Source: an uncultured Lachnospiraceae bacterium
GTDB taxonomy: Bacteria > Bacillota > Clostridia > Lachnospirales > Lachnospiraceae
DNA length: 64,000 nt
Assembly: GCA_944381615.1 (NCBI GenBank)
Contig: CALWLT010000023.1
Location: 62,001 to 126,000, forward strand
Direction: 5' to 3'
Part shown: positions 17,278-26,336 of the stretch, one piece after another
How the letters are laid out: every line of letters starts with the position of its first letter
How positions within the stretch are numbered: position 1 is the first letter of the stretch
Notes under the pieces: model-generated
Seen by the model: only the letters and a program-made list of their open reading frames with translations
Told to the model about the DNA's origin: nothing
Databases searched by the model: none
Made by a program: the position numbers and the translations under genes

Positions 17278-17775
17278 TCAGACGCCCGGATTTACATTTT
17301 CGATGCAGGTCAGCACGTCGGCGTGCTCCTTGAGCTGCGGCGGGCAGACCTTGCCGGTCAGAATCAGGTCGACCTCCTCCTCGCGCAGCGAGAGCAGGTT
17401 CTCCAGCTCCTCCATGCCCAGGATCTTCTGATCCAGGATGCCCAGAAACTCATCCAGAATCAGCATGTCGCACTCGCAGGTCGTCAGCACCTTGCGCGCA
17501 AAATTCACGCCGTTCTGAATGTTGCAGCGCGCCTCCTTCTTCTGTTCCTCCGTCAGCTTTTCAAAATATTCGTTCTGCTTCTCAAAGCGGAAAACCTTCA
17601 GATCCGGCTCCAGCTGCTTGAGCCACTCGGACGTCTCGCCGGAAAGCGAGCCCTTCAGAAACTGTATCATAATGACTCTTCTGCCGCGGGCCAATGCTCC
17701 GATTCCTCTGCCAATCGCCATCGATGTCTTTCCCATGCCGCTGCCAAAGATAACCTGAACGATCCCTTTTTCCAT
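17278..17775 (-). CDS. CobA/BtuR-family ATP:corrinoid adenosyltransferase-like protein
   Basis: A 165-residue P-loop protein starting MEKGIVQVIFGSGMGKTS. The phosphate loop GSGMGKTS replaces the usual GxGKGKTT of CobA, but RGRRVIMIQFLKG, the Walker B stretch CDMLILDEFLGIL and LLSLREEEVDLILTGK follow the family order. CobA enzymes transfer the adenosyl group from ATP to cob(I)alamin. The start at 17775 follows GAGAGGTG. No cobalamin genes or cobalamin riboswitch are nearby, so the exact substrate is uncertain. Confidence 0.8.
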   Translation of the reverse strand: MEKGIVQVIFGSGMGKTSMAIGRGIGALARGRRVIMIQFLKGSLSGETSEWLKQLEPDLKVFRFEKQNEYFEKLTEEQKKEARCNIQNGVNFARKVLTTCECDMLILDEFLGILDQKILGMEELENLLSLREEEVDLILTGKVCPPQLKEHADVLTCIENVNPGV

Positions 17776-17947
17776 CTTCACACCTCTCGTACCTGACGCC
17801 GCCGGGAACGCGCCCGCGCGGCGGTCTGTATTTTTCACAATTCCAAGCCGGATTATTCTAGCATATTTGTATGTATTTTGCAAGTAAAACACGCGCCTCT
17901 CTCCCTGTGCGGCGCACGCCGCCTCCCTGTCCGGGGCGGGCCCGCGC

Positions 17948-18577
17948 CTACGCCTCCACGCGCTCCAGTTTGCTGACGGACACCTCGTAGGCGACGCGCT
18001 TCTCGCACTGCGTCTCGCTCAGCTTCTTGGTGTACTCCCGGCTCTGCACGCGCCCCCAGACGCAGACGCGGCTTCCGACCTCGAAGCCGGATGCGTAGCG
18101 GGCGTTCCGCCCCCAGGCGATGCAGGGGATGTAGTCGGATTTGCCGTACGGGCGGTTGACCGCCAGGAGCATATCCGCAATCTCCCGTCCCAGCGGCGTC
18201 TTGCGGTAGATCGGCTCCTTGCAGATGAAGCCGTCGAGAAAGATCTGATTCGTCTTCGTGTAGTCCGTAAACTCCTCCAGGAAATGGATTTCCCTGACAA
18301 AAATGGAAAGAACCAGCCGGTTTTTCGCCCCCTCGTGGCGGTTATAGGAACGGAACTGCCCGATGGCCTCCATCGTGCAGCCGCGGTAATCCTTCGATAC
18401 GTCCAGGAGCCGCTCCGAGATCATGAGCGGGATCACGTCCACCTGATCGCTCAGGCGGCTGACCGACAGATTGACCACGTAAAAGCCCTCGCCGAAAACC
18501 TCGTGGCTGAATGCAAATTCCGAGACGACCTCGCCGATCACGCTTACCTTATTGTTTTCAATCACTTTTTCTGACAT
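17948..18577 (-). CDS. Single-stranded DNA-binding protein-like, two OB folds
   Basis: A 209-residue protein. Residues about 8-105 resemble one OB fold (NNKVSVIGEVVSEFAFSHEV) and about 112-205 a second SSB-like OB fold (FLDGFICKEPIYRKTPLGRE, YIPCIAWGRNA, VCVWGRVQSREY). The acidic C-terminal tip of classical SSB, which recruits partners, is missing; it ends SKLERVEA. The start at 18577 follows GAGGAGAG. It is likely a lineage-specific second SSB rather than the replicative one. Confidence 0.7.
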   Translation of the reverse strand: MSEKVIENNKVSVIGEVVSEFAFSHEVFGEGFYVVNLSVSRLSDQVDVIPLMISERLLDVSKDYRGCTMEAIGQFRSYNRHEGAKNRLVLSIFVREIHFLEEFTDYTKTNQIFLDGFICKEPIYRKTPLGREIADMLLAVNRPYGKSDYIPCIAWGRNARYASGFEVGSRVCVWGRVQSREYTKKLSETQCEKRVAYEVSVSKLERVEA

Positions 18578-18641
18578 AGCATCTCTCCTCTTGCTTTCCA
18601 TTTTTATTTCCCTTTTCAGACCGGATCCCCGGAACAGAAAC

Positions 18642-18661
18642 GCGCCGCAAAAATGCGGCGC
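18642..18661. terminator. Hairpin downstream of typA
   Basis: GCGCCGCA (18642-18649) pairs with TGCGGCGC (18654-18661) around a tight loop. The T tract is short, so termination strength is uncertain. Confidence 0.5.
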
Positions 18662-18788
18662 ATTTTCCTGCTAATATAATGTGTATGCCGTCCGGGCCGG
18701 TTTAGAAGAAAAACCGAAGGAAAGATTTTTACAGGATCAGACAGCGAAACAGCGTTTTTTGGCGAATCTTCCCGCTTTCCAAATCCGA

Positions 18789-20630
18789 TCAGCCGTTTGC
18801 CTTGCGGCTGATCATCGCGCGCTTTCTGAGCGTCGGATCCAGGATTTTCTTGCGGATGCGCAGGCTCTTTGGCGTTACCTCTAAAAGCTCGTCCGTGTCG
18901 ATGAAATCCAGGCACTGCTCCAGGCTCATCTCCTTCGGCGGCGTCAGGCGCAGCGCCTCGTCGGAGCTGGAAGAACGGGTGTTGGTCAGCTTCTTCGTCT
19001 TGCAGACGTTTAACTCGATGTCCTCGGGCTTCGCGCTCTGGCCTACTACCATGCCGGAATAGACGCGCACACCCGGCCCGATGAAGAGCGTTCCTCTCTC
19101 CTGGGCGTTAAAGAGGCCGTAGGTAATGGACTCGCCGGCCTCGAAGGCGATGAGCGAACCCTGCTTGCGGTAGCTTAGCTCGCCCTTGAAGGGGCCGTAG
19201 CCGTCGAAGCTCGTGTTGAGGATCCCGTTTCCCTTGGTATCGGTCATAAACTCGCCCCGGTAGCCGATGAGCCCGCGGGAGGGGATGGAAAATTCCAGCC
19301 TCGTGTAGCCGCCGCCGATGGGGCTCATGCCCTGCAGCTCGCCCTTGCGGCTGGTCAGCTTCTGAATGACGACGCCCGTGAAATCATCCGGCACGTCGAC
19401 GTAGGCGATCTCCATCGGTTCCAGCTTCTGGCTGCGCTCGTTGTATTTGTAGAGAACCTCCGCCTTGCTGACAGCAAATTCATAGCCCTCGCGGCGCATA
19501 TTTTCGATCAGCACCGACAGGTGCAGCTCGCCGCGCCCCGAAACCTTGAAGCAGTCGGGGGAGTCCGTCTCCTCCACCCGCAGGCTGACGTCCGTGTTGA
19601 GCTCGCGGAACAGGCGCTCCCGCAGATGGCGGGAAGTCACGTATTTGCCCTCCTGGCCGGCCAGCGGGCTGTCGTTGACCATGAAATCCATGGCGATCGT
19701 CGGCTCGGAGATCTTCTGGAACGGAATCGCCTCCGGGTGCTCCGGGGAGCAGAGCGTATCGCCGATGTGGATGTCGGAGATGCCGGAGATGGCGACGATC
19801 GACCCGATGCCGGCCTCCTCCACCTCCACCTTGTTCAGGCCCTCGAATTCATAGAGCTTTCCGATCTTGACCCGGCGGAACTTGTCCGGCTCGTGATGGT
19901 TGACGATCACGCACTCCTGATTGACCCGCAGCGAGCCGTTGTCCACCTTGCCCACGCCGATGCGGCCCACGTATTCATTGTAGTCGATGGTGCTGATCAG
20001 AAGCTGCGTCTCGGCGTCCGGATCTCCCTCTGGAGCCGGGATGTAATCGATGATCGTCTGGAACAGGGGCGACATATCGACCTCCGGATCCTCCAGATGG
20101 GTCTTGGCGAAACCGCCCCGGGCCGAGGCGTAAACGAACGGGCAGTCCAGCTGCTCGTCCGAGGCGTCCAGATCCATGAGAAGCTCCAACACCTCGTCCA
20201 CAACCTCCTCCGGCCGCGCCTCCGGGCGGTCAATCTTGTTGATGCAGACGACGACCGGCAGATCCAGATCCAGGGCCCTCCGCAGGACGAACTTGGTCTG
20301 GGGCATCGGGCCCTCGTAGGCGTCCACCACCAGGATCACGCCGTCTACCATCTTGAGCACGCGCTCCACCTCGCCGCCGAAATCGGCGTGGCCCGGCGTG
20401 TCGACAATGTTGATCTTGAAGCCGTTATAGTGCACGGCTGTGTTCTTGGAGAGAATGGTAATGCCTCTCTCCCGCTCGATATCATTGGAATCCATGACGC
20501 GGTCCACGACCTCCTGATTGGCACGGAACACGCCGCTCTGGCGCAGCAGCTGGTCCACCAGCGTCGTCTTGCCGTGGTCGACATGGGCAATGATCGCAAT
20601 GTTTCTGATCTCCTCGCGTTTTATCTTCAT
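18789..20630 (-). CDS. typA: Ribosome-associated GTPase TypA/BipA
   Basis: A 613-residue translational GTPase of the EF-G family. G1 is AHVDHGKTT, the switch I region [15 protein letters not shown]3 [14 protein letters not shown], and G4 NKIDRPEAR. The C-terminal TypA-specific part includes [19 protein letters not shown]. It acts on the ribosome under stress or cold and in large-subunit assembly. The ATG at 20630 has only a weak ribosome binding site. The length matches the family (about 605-615). Confidence 0.97.
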   Translation of the reverse strand: MKIKREEIRNIAIIAHVDHGKTTLVDQLLRQSGVFRANQEVVDRVMDSNDIERERGITILSKNTAVHYNGFKINIVDTPGHADFGGEVERVLKMVDGVILVVDAYEGPMPQTKFVLRRALDLDLPVVVCINKIDRPEARPEEVVDEVLELLMDLDASDEQLDCPFVYASARGGFAKTHLEDPEVDMSPLFQTIIDYIPAPEGDPDAETQLLISTIDYNEYVGRIGVGKVDNGSLRVNQECVIVNHHEPDKFRRVKIGKLYEFEGLNKVEVEEAGIGSIVAISGISDIHIGDTLCSPEHPEAIPFQKISEPTIAMDFMVNDSPLAGQEGKYVTSRHLRERLFRELNTDVSLRVEETDSPDCFKVSGRGELHLSVLIENMRREGYEFAVSKAEVLYKYNERSQKLEPMEIAYVDVPDDFTGVVIQKLTSRKGELQGMSPIGGGYTRLEFSIPSRGLIGYRGEFMTDTKGNGILNTSFDGYGPFKGELSYRKQGSLIAFEAGESITYGLFNAQERGTLFIGPGVRVYSGMVVGQSAKPEDIELNVCKTKKLTNTRSSSSDEALRLTPPKEMSLEQCLDFIDTDELLEVTPKSLRIRKKILDPTLRKRAMISRKANG

Positions 20631-20850
20631 CTTCTAACCGTCTCTCTTTCCCGACTGACTCGGTTTTCTTTGCATTTTTTTCACAATTTTTGATTGTAGC
20701 ATTTTTTCCCCGCCAGTTCAATCCCTTTTTTCGGACTGCCCGAAGTCGCATTTTTTCGGACTGTCCGGAGCTGCTTTTGCGGACCGCCGGGGCCGTTTTC
20801 CGACCGGACGGAACGGCTTTTCCCGCCATCCAAAACGATCTTTCTCCGGA

Positions 20851-21501
20851 TCACAGAAGGACCGGCGTCTGCCCGTCCATGCCGAAATAGAGCGCGTCGC
20901 CTTCCTCGATCGCGCAGCGCCCGTTCGTCCCCTCGGTAATCTTCTTGCGCGCCGCGCCGGTCTGATCGGCGGACACTAAAACGGTCAGCGACACCTGCGC
21001 CCCGTAGTCGCTCTCCAGCACGGGAAGCCCGGCCTCCGCAAGCAGGTACTGCACCTTGCCCAGCCCGCTGTAGTCCGTCCTGAGAATCCAGCGGTACGCC
21101 AGGCATTTTTCCAGGACAACGCAGGAGGAAAGCCCCTCCTGCACGGCGCCGGAATAGGCCCGCACCAGCCCGCCGGTCCCCAGCAGCGTGCCGCCGAAGT
21201 AGCGCGTCACAACGGCGCAGGCATTGTGGATATCCCGCCCCAAAAGCACGTCCAGCATGGGGCGCCCCGCGGTCTGCGACGGCTCCCCGTCGTCGCTGCA
21301 GCGCGCCGTCTCGTGGTTCTCTCCCACCGTGTAGGCATAGCAGTGGTGCCTGGCGTCCCAGAAACGGCGGCGCACCGCGCCGATAAACGCCAGGGCCTCC
21401 TCCTCCGAGGAAACCGGCTCGATGCAGGCGATAAAGCGCGACTTTTTCTCCACGATCTCGCCCTCGCCGCCTTTATATAAAATCTGATAGCGCTCTTTCA
21501 T
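20851..21501 (-). CDS. YigZ/IMPACT family protein
   Basis: A 216-residue protein with the IMPACT signature: KKSRFIACIEPV, DARHHCYAYTVG, SDDGEPSQTAGRPML and VTRYFGGTLLGTGGLVRAY. The start at 21501 (MKERYQILY) follows GGAGAGAAG; the frame extends upstream but without conservation. The family's function in bacteria is unsettled. The gap to typA (20631-20850) contains degenerate CGGAC repeats of 20-25 bp spacing. Confidence 0.9.
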   Translation of the reverse strand: MKERYQILYKGGEGEIVEKKSRFIACIEPVSSEEEALAFIGAVRRRFWDARHHCYAYTVGENHETARCSDDGEPSQTAGRPMLDVLLGRDIHNACAVVTRYFGGTLLGTGGLVRAYSGAVQEGLSSCVVLEKCLAYRWILRTDYSGLGKVQYLLAEAGLPVLESDYGAQVSLTVLVSADQTGAARKKITEGTNGRCAIEEGDALYFGMDGQTPVLL

Positions 21502-21622
21502 CTTCTCTCCTCTTTTGGCCGTTTTCCGGCCTTCTGTTTCACGGGAATAAAAAAAACCATTTTTCTCCATAATAACGTAAAAAAAACTTCATGACAATAG
21601 TATTTATTTCTCGTCCGCCTTT

Positions 21623-21631
21623 TGTTATAAT
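21623..21631 (+). promoter_or_regulatory. Extended -10 element for the class A PBP gene
   Basis: TGTTATAAT (TG-N-TATAAT) lies 24 bp upstream of the start codon. No good -35 hexamer is present. Confidence 0.5.
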
Positions 21632-21654
21632 GAAAGCTTGAAGGAGGATTCCTC

Positions 21655-24369
21655 ATGAATTATGGCAGAAAAGAGATCAAACAGAAAATCAGGGCGGCCG
21701 GTTCCCGGAAGAAAAAATACGCCAGCAAGCTGTTTCTCTCCTTTTTTAAAACCGCGTTCGTCCTCGCCCTGTTCCTGGCGGTAACCGGGATCAGCGCCGG
21801 GATCGGCATGTTTAAGGGCATCCTGGACAACGCGCCGGATTTCAACCCCGACAGTTTCGCCCCCAGCGGCTATTTTTCTACGATTTACAACAGCGCCGGC
21901 GAGGTCACGGACACGCTTGTCGGCTCCAATTCCAACCGCATTGAAGCGTCCTATGACGAATTTCCCCAGGATCTGATCGACGCGTTCGTCGCCATCGAGG
22001 ATTCCCGTTTCTGGCAGCACAGCGGCATCGATCTGCGCTCCATCACGCGGGCGGCGGTCGGAATCCTGACCAACAATTACCAGGGCGGCGCCAGCACGCT
22101 GACGCAGCAGCTGATCAAGAATACCGTCTTTAACGGCGGCATGGAGACCAGCTTCGGCGCGCGCATCGAGCGCAAGATCCAGGAGCAGTACCTGGCCCTG
22201 CAGCTGACCAAGAACGTGGACCGCACCATCATCCTGACCAACTACCTGAATACCATCAACCTGGGCAATAACACGCTGGGCGTCAAGGCGGCGGCCCTGC
22301 GCTATTTTAATAAGGATGTCTCGGAGCTCACGCTCTCCGAGTGCACGGTCATCGCCGGCATTACCCAGAACCCGAGCCGTTTAAATCCCATCACGGGCGC
22401 GGAGGACAACGCCGCCCGCCGCAGGGTCATCCTGCAGGAAATGTACGAGCAGGGCTATATCACGCGCGAAGAACAGGAGGAGGCGCTGGCGGACGACGTC
22501 TACGCCCGCATCCAGAATGTCGATCTGGCCATCCGGGAAAACGAGACGCCCTATTCCTATTACACGGACGAGCTCATCGATCAGGTCACGGAGGCGCTGA
22601 AAACCGAGCTGGGCTACACGGACACGCAGGCCTACAATCTGCTGTTTTCCGGCGGCCTGCAGATTTATACGCCGCAGGATCCGCAGATCCAGGCGATCGT
22701 GGACGAGGAGATGAACTCGGCCGAAAATTATGACGCCGCCCGCTATTCCGTGGAATACCGCCTCTCCATCGCCCACACAGACGGGGAGACGAAGCATTAT
22801 TCCCAGGAGACGATGAAGACCTATTACCAGAACGTAAAGGGCGACCGCAATTTTGACGGCCTGTTCGACTCCGAAGAGGAGATTCAGACGGCCATCGACG
22901 AATACCGGACGTATCTGACGCAGGACGGCAGCACCGTTATCGGCGAATCGTCCTCCATCGTGCTGCAGCCGCAGGCCTCCTTCGTCGTCATCGAGCAGTC
23001 CACCGGCTATGTAAAGGCCATCAGCGGCGGGCGCGGCGAGAAGACGGCCAGCCGCACCTTAAACCGCGCCACTGACGTCGTCCGCCAGCCGGGATCGACC
23101 TTTAAAGTCATCTCCTCCTTCGCGCCAGCCATCGACGCCTGCGGCGCCACGCTGGGAACCGTATACTACGACGCCCCCTATTCCTCCGGGGAGAAGAATT
23201 TCCGCAACTGGTGGGGATCCGATTACAAGGGCTACCACAACATCCGCGAGGGCGTCATCTATTCCATGAACATCATCGCCCTGCGCTGCATGGCCGAGAC
23301 GGTCACGCCGCAGCTGGGCGTGGAATACGCGGAGCGCCTGGGCATCAGCACCATGGTCTCCGACGACCTGAACCTGTCCACGGCCCTCGGCGGCCTGACG
23401 CGCGGCGTGACCAATCTGGAACTGACGAACGCCTTCGCCACGATCGCCAACGGCGGCACCTACACAGAGCCGGTCTTCTTCACGAAGATCCTGGACCGCA
23501 ACGGCAAGCTGCTCATCGACAATACGCCGCAGACCAGGCAGGCGCTGAAGGACTCCACCGCGTTTCTGCTGACGGACGCCATGACGGACGCCATGCAGAG
23601 CAATGTCCTCTACTCGCGGCCCGGAGCCGGCGTCAACTCCACCGGCACGGCGGCGGCCCTCTCCGGCATGAGCTGCGCGGGCAAGAGCGGCACGACCACC
23701 AACAACGTGGACGTGTGGTTCGTGGGCTTCACGCCCTACTACACGGCCGGCGTCTGGGGCGGCTGCGACAACAACCAGAGCCTGCGCGACGGCTCCGGCT
23801 CTCAGAACGGCGGCACCAGCTACCACAAGCGGATCTGGCAGAAGGTCATGACCCGCATCCACGAGGGACTGTCCGATCCCGGCTTCCCGGTTCCGGACAG
23901 CATTGAGACTGCCCAGATCTGCCGCAAATCCGGCAAGCTGGCCGTCTCCGGCGTCTGCAGCGCCGACCCGCGCGGCGACGCCGTCTACACGGAGTATTTT
24001 GCCAAAGGGACCGCTCCCACCGAGGCCTGCGACCACCACACGCGCATTACCGTGTGCGCCGCCTCCGGCGGCACGCCCACCGCGTTCTGCCCGCAGGATC
24101 AGCTGGAGACCAAGACCGTTATGATCGTCCCCGAGGAAGGCGTGACCGACGACAGCTACTACGCAATTCCGGGCAGCTGCACCGTCCACACCGATTCCTC
24201 GACCATCCTCAACCCGTCGGAGGGAAGCACCGACATCTTCGGCCCCGGCTATGTGCCGGAGACGCTGGCAAACCCGCAGGGAACAACGGACGGCTCTTAC
24301 GGGAGCTATCCGTCCCCTAACCGGAATCCAACCAGCATTCCCGTCATTCCGGCCCGGCCGGGACGGTAA
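21655..24369 (+). CDS. Class A penicillin-binding protein (PBP1A-like)
   Basis: A 904-residue peptidoglycan synthase. A basic cytoplasmic start is followed by one membrane helix (about 27-50). The glycosyltransferase-51 domain has catalytic E115 in AIEDSRFWQH and GGASTLTQQLIKN (about 144-156). The transpeptidase domain has the acylated serine in GSTFK (S481, K484), SMN as the SxN motif and KSGTT at 677-681. The last 100 residues are a Ser/Thr/Pro/Gly-rich extracellular extension with several Cys. AAGGAGG precedes the ATG. It is convergent with spoVAE with only 16 bp between stop codons and no clear terminator. Confidence 0.95.
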   Translation: MNYGRKEIKQKIRAAGSRKKKYASKLFLSFFKTAFVLALFLAVTGISAGIGMFKGILDNAPDFNPDSFAPSGYFSTIYNSAGEVTDTLVGSNSNRIEASYDEFPQDLIDAFVAIEDSRFWQHSGIDLRSITRAAVGILTNNYQGGASTLTQQLIKNTVFNGGMETSFGARIERKIQEQYLALQLTKNVDRTIILTNYLNTINLGNNTLGVKAAALRYFNKDVSELTLSECTVIAGITQNPSRLNPITGAEDNAARRRVILQEMYEQGYITREEQEEALADDVYARIQNVDLAIRENETPYSYYTDELIDQVTEALKTELGYTDTQAYNLLFSGGLQIYTPQDPQIQAIVDEEMNSAENYDAARYSVEYRLSIAHTDGETKHYSQETMKTYYQNVKGDRNFDGLFDSEEEIQTAIDEYRTYLTQDGSTVIGESSSIVLQPQASFVVIEQSTGYVKAISGGRGEKTASRTLNRATDVVRQPGSTFKVISSFAPAIDACGATLGTVYYDAPYSSGEKNFRNWWGSDYKGYHNIREGVIYSMNIIALRCMAETVTPQLGVEYAERLGISTMVSDDLNLSTALGGLTRGVTNLELTNAFATIANGGTYTEPVFFTKILDRNGKLLIDNTPQTRQALKDSTAFLLTDAMTDAMQSNVLYSRPGAGVNSTGTAAALSGMSCAGKSGTTTNNVDVWFVGFTPYYTAGVWGGCDNNQSLRDGSGSQNGGTSYHKRIWQKVMTRIHEGLSDPGFPVPDSIETAQICRKSGKLAVSGVCSADPRGDAVYTEYFAKGTAPTEACDHHTRITVCAASGGTPTAFCPQDQLETKTVMIVPEEGVTDDSYYAIPGSCTVHTDSSTILNPSEGSTDIFGPGYVPETLANPQGTTDGSYGSYPSPNRNPTSIPVIPARPGR

Positions 24370-24385
24370 GATTTTGCAAAAACAC

Positions 24386-24751
24386 TTACTCTTTCATCTT
24401 CGGCCGGAAGAGGCGGGAGACGAGATAGCCGGCCGTCAGGGCAGCGCAGATTCCGGCTGCCCCGGCCGTCAGGCCTCCCTGAAATATTCCCAGCGCCCCG
24501 CCGGCATCGACGGCCTCCCGGACTCCCTTCCACATCGTATTGCCGAAGCCGGGGAGCAGCACGCCGACCCCCGGCCCGGCCCAGGCAAGAAACGGCTCAT
24601 AGAGCCCCAGGCCGCCGAGCAGCGCGCCCAGGCAGACCAAAAGCACCATGATGCGGCCCGGCATCAGCTTCGTCCGATCCATCAGAAGCTGGACCGCGCC
24701 GCAGATCGCGCCCCCAATCAGAAATGTCTTTGCGTAATTCGCCCATTCCAT
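24386..24751 (-). CDS. spoVAE: Stage V sporulation protein AE
   Basis: A 121-residue membrane protein with about four helices, matching SpoVAE by length and by segments such as KTFLIGGAICGAVQLLMDRT, LLPGFGNTMWKG and LTAGAAGICAALTAGYL. It is part of the SpoVA channel that moves Ca-dipicolinate across the spore inner membrane. AAAGGAGG precedes the ATG. It follows spoVAD by about 100 bp, a gap filled by a 22-bp tandem repeat. Confidence 0.92.
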   Translation of the reverse strand: MEWANYAKTFLIGGAICGAVQLLMDRTKLMPGRIMVLLVCLGALLGGLGLYEPFLAWAGPGVGVLLPGFGNTMWKGVREAVDAGGALGIFQGGLTAGAAGICAALTAGYLVSRLFRPKMKE

Positions 24752-24784
24752 CTGTTTTCCTCCTTTTTCAGGTTCTCTTCTTCC

Positions 24785-24872
24785 CCGGTCCCGGTTCTGT
24801 TCTCCTCCGGTTCAGGCTGTGTCCTCCCCTGGTTCAGGCTGTGTCCTTCTCCGGTTCAGATTCCGCTCTCTA
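24785..24872. repeat. Tandem repeat, 22-bp period, about 4 copies, running into the spoVAD stop
   Basis: Copies start at 24785, 24807, 24829 and 24851. The core GGTTCAGGCTGTGTCCT is best kept in the second and third. The last unit contains the spoVAD stop codon (24856-24858), so the array grew between spoVAE and spoVAD. Confidence 0.85.
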
Positions 24873-26061
24873 ACATGACTCCGTGGGCAATGCCGGGAAT
24901 GCTCTGCCCTTCGTTAAAGCTGATCTGCGATAAGAGCGCCCCCGTCGGCACGAAGAGCACCCGCCTCCACTCGCCGCCAAACAGGCGCGGCAGGATCGCC
25001 CCGCAGAGCGTGACGGCCGAGCAGCCGCAGCCGCTTCCGCCCGCATGCGTGTCCTGCCGCCCGCAGTCAAAAATCATCAGGCCGCAGTCCTCGTGCACGC
25101 TTCTTAAACAGACGCCGCATTTCGCCGCCAGTTCCAGCAGGATCCGCCGGCCCACGATCCCCAGATCGCCCGTGATGATCCGGTCGTAATACGTCTCATC
25201 CACGCCAAAATCGCGGAAATTCTGCAGAATCGTATCCAGCGCCGCCCCCGCCATGGCCGCCCCCATGTTCATCGAATCGCGGACGCCCAGATCGACGATC
25301 TTCCCCGCCGTGACTCCGCGAAGGAACACCTCGCCGTTCGTCTCTTTACCGGGCCGCCTCCCGGCCGCCCCATCCTGCAGGATCACGCAGCCGCAGCCGG
25401 TTACCGTCCACGTCGCGGACAGCGGCCTCTGGTTTCCGTAGGCGAGCGGGAAACGGAACTGCCGCTCCGCCGAGGCAAAATGGCTGGAGGTCAGCGCCAT
25501 GACCCGATCCGCAAAGCCGGAGGCCACCGTCATGGCCGCCAGGGACAGCGCCTCTCCCATCGTCGAGCAGGCTCCGTAGAGGCCGAATAGCGGGATCCCC
25601 AGATCCTCCAGCCCAAACGAAGTCGCCACGATCTGCCCCAGCAGATCGCCCGCAAAGAGAAAGCGGATATCCGCCGCCTGAAGCCCCGCCTTTTGCAGGC
25701 AGAGCCGGGCCGCCCGCCTCTGCAGCTCACTCTCCGCCTCCTCCCAGGTTTTCTTTCCCAGCATCGGGTCCTCCTCGGCCCGGTCAAAAAAGGTCCCCAG
25801 CGGGCCTTCCTTTTCCTTTTTCCCGACGACGGAAGCCGCCGCCTCCACGCGGGGCGGAACTGCGAAGCGGACGCTGGCGTACCCCGCCCGCGCCGCCGCC
25901 CGCTCCCGTCTCTGTCTCTCTGTCTCCTTCTGCATCTTTGCAGTCTCTTCCTGCATCCCTGCGCTCTCCTCCTGCATCCCTGCGCTCTCTTCCTGCATCC
26001 CTGCGGTCTCTTCCTGCATCCCTGCTGCGCTCTCTTCCTGCATCCCTGCGCTCTCCTGCAT
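24856..26061 (-). CDS. spoVAD: Stage V sporulation protein AD with repetitive N-terminal extension
   Basis: A 401-residue protein. From about residue 65 it is SpoVAD, a thiolase-fold protein that binds dipicolinate: GPLGTFFDRAEEDPMLGKKT, LFGLYGACSTMGEAL, ALTSSHFASAERQFRFP, VTGCGCVIL and HAGGSGCGCSAV are all present. Residues 1-49 are seven-residue units of the MQEESAG type with Met at 1, 7, 15, 22, 29, 36 and 43. The ATG at 26061 has GGGAGGG 7-8 bp upstream, which supports translation of the repeat, but internal starts are possible because each unit contains an AGGAAGAG-like stretch before the next ATG. A terminator-like hairpin lies just upstream. The gene is separated from spoVAC by about 12 kb. 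Confidence 0.9.
   Translation of the reverse strand: MQESAGMQEESAAGMQEETAGMQEESAGMQEESAGMQEETAKMQKETERQRRERAAARAGYASVRFAVPPRVEAAASVVGKKEKEGPLGTFFDRAEEDPMLGKKTWEEAESELQRRAARLCLQKAGLQAADIRFLFAGDLLGQIVATSFGLEDLGIPLFGLYGACSTMGEALSLAAMTVASGFADRVMALTSSHFASAERQFRFPLAYGNQRPLSATWTVTGCGCVILQDGAAGRRPGKETNGEVFLRGVTAGKIVDLGVRDSMNMGAAMAGAALDTILQNFRDFGVDETYYDRIITGDLGIVGRRILLELAAKCGVCLRSVHEDCGLMIFDCGRQDTHAGGSGCGCSAVTLCGAILPRLFGGEWRRVLFVPTGALLSQISFNEGQSIPGIAHGVMLESGI
25915..26061. repeat. In-frame 21-bp tandem repeat encoding the SpoVAD N-terminus
   Basis: Six to seven units of 21 bp (one of 18, one of 24) encode MQEESAG/MQEETAG. Because the period is a multiple of three, copy number can change without breaking the frame. 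Confidence 0.85.
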
Positions 26062-26090
26062 TCCCGATCCCTCCCGTCGCGTCCGGGCAC

Positions 26091-26128
26091 AAAAAAAGCC
26101 CGGGAAAACATTTTTCTTAGTTTTCCCG
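26091..26128 (-). terminator. Terminator-like hairpin upstream of spoVAD
   Basis: On the minus strand CGGGAAAAC (26120-26128) pairs with GTTTTCCCG (26101-26109), then GGC and seven T. It would end transcription from the upstream glycosyltransferase gene. An alternative stem CCGGGC/GCCCGG (26083-26088 with 26098-26103) overlaps it. Confidence 0.65.
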
Positions 26129-26165
26129 CGCCGTTTCTTTTTATGTGAGCGCCGCTTTCTTTTTT

Positions 26166-26336
26166 CAGAACGCCGCTGTTTCTTCAGAAGAGCCGCTCCC
26201 TTCTTTCAGGGCGCACGGCTTTTTTCAGGCCCCGCCTCTTTCTTTTTTCAGAAGCACCTCTTTTCTTTTTCAGAAGCACCTCTTTTCTTTTTCAGAAGCG
26301 CCTCTTTTCTTTTTCAGGAGCGCGCCGCTTCCTTCC
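26166..26336. repeat. Tandem repeat, 22-bp period, CAGAAGC-type
   Basis: Copies start at 26249, 26271, 26293 and 26315 with exact 22-bp spacing (CAGAAGCACCTCTTTTC core). Older, decayed copies occur at 26166, 26185, 26207 and 26226. The last unit covers the stop codon of the upstream glycosyltransferase gene. Confidence 0.85.

Noticed and set aside
19521..20693. 390-codon plus-strand ORF antisense to typA
   Set aside because: Shadow of a highly conserved GTPase; no start signal or family.
24370..24385. Terminator between the class A PBP gene and spoVAE
   Set aside because: Only 16 bp separate the stop codons and no hairpin with a T tract is visible.
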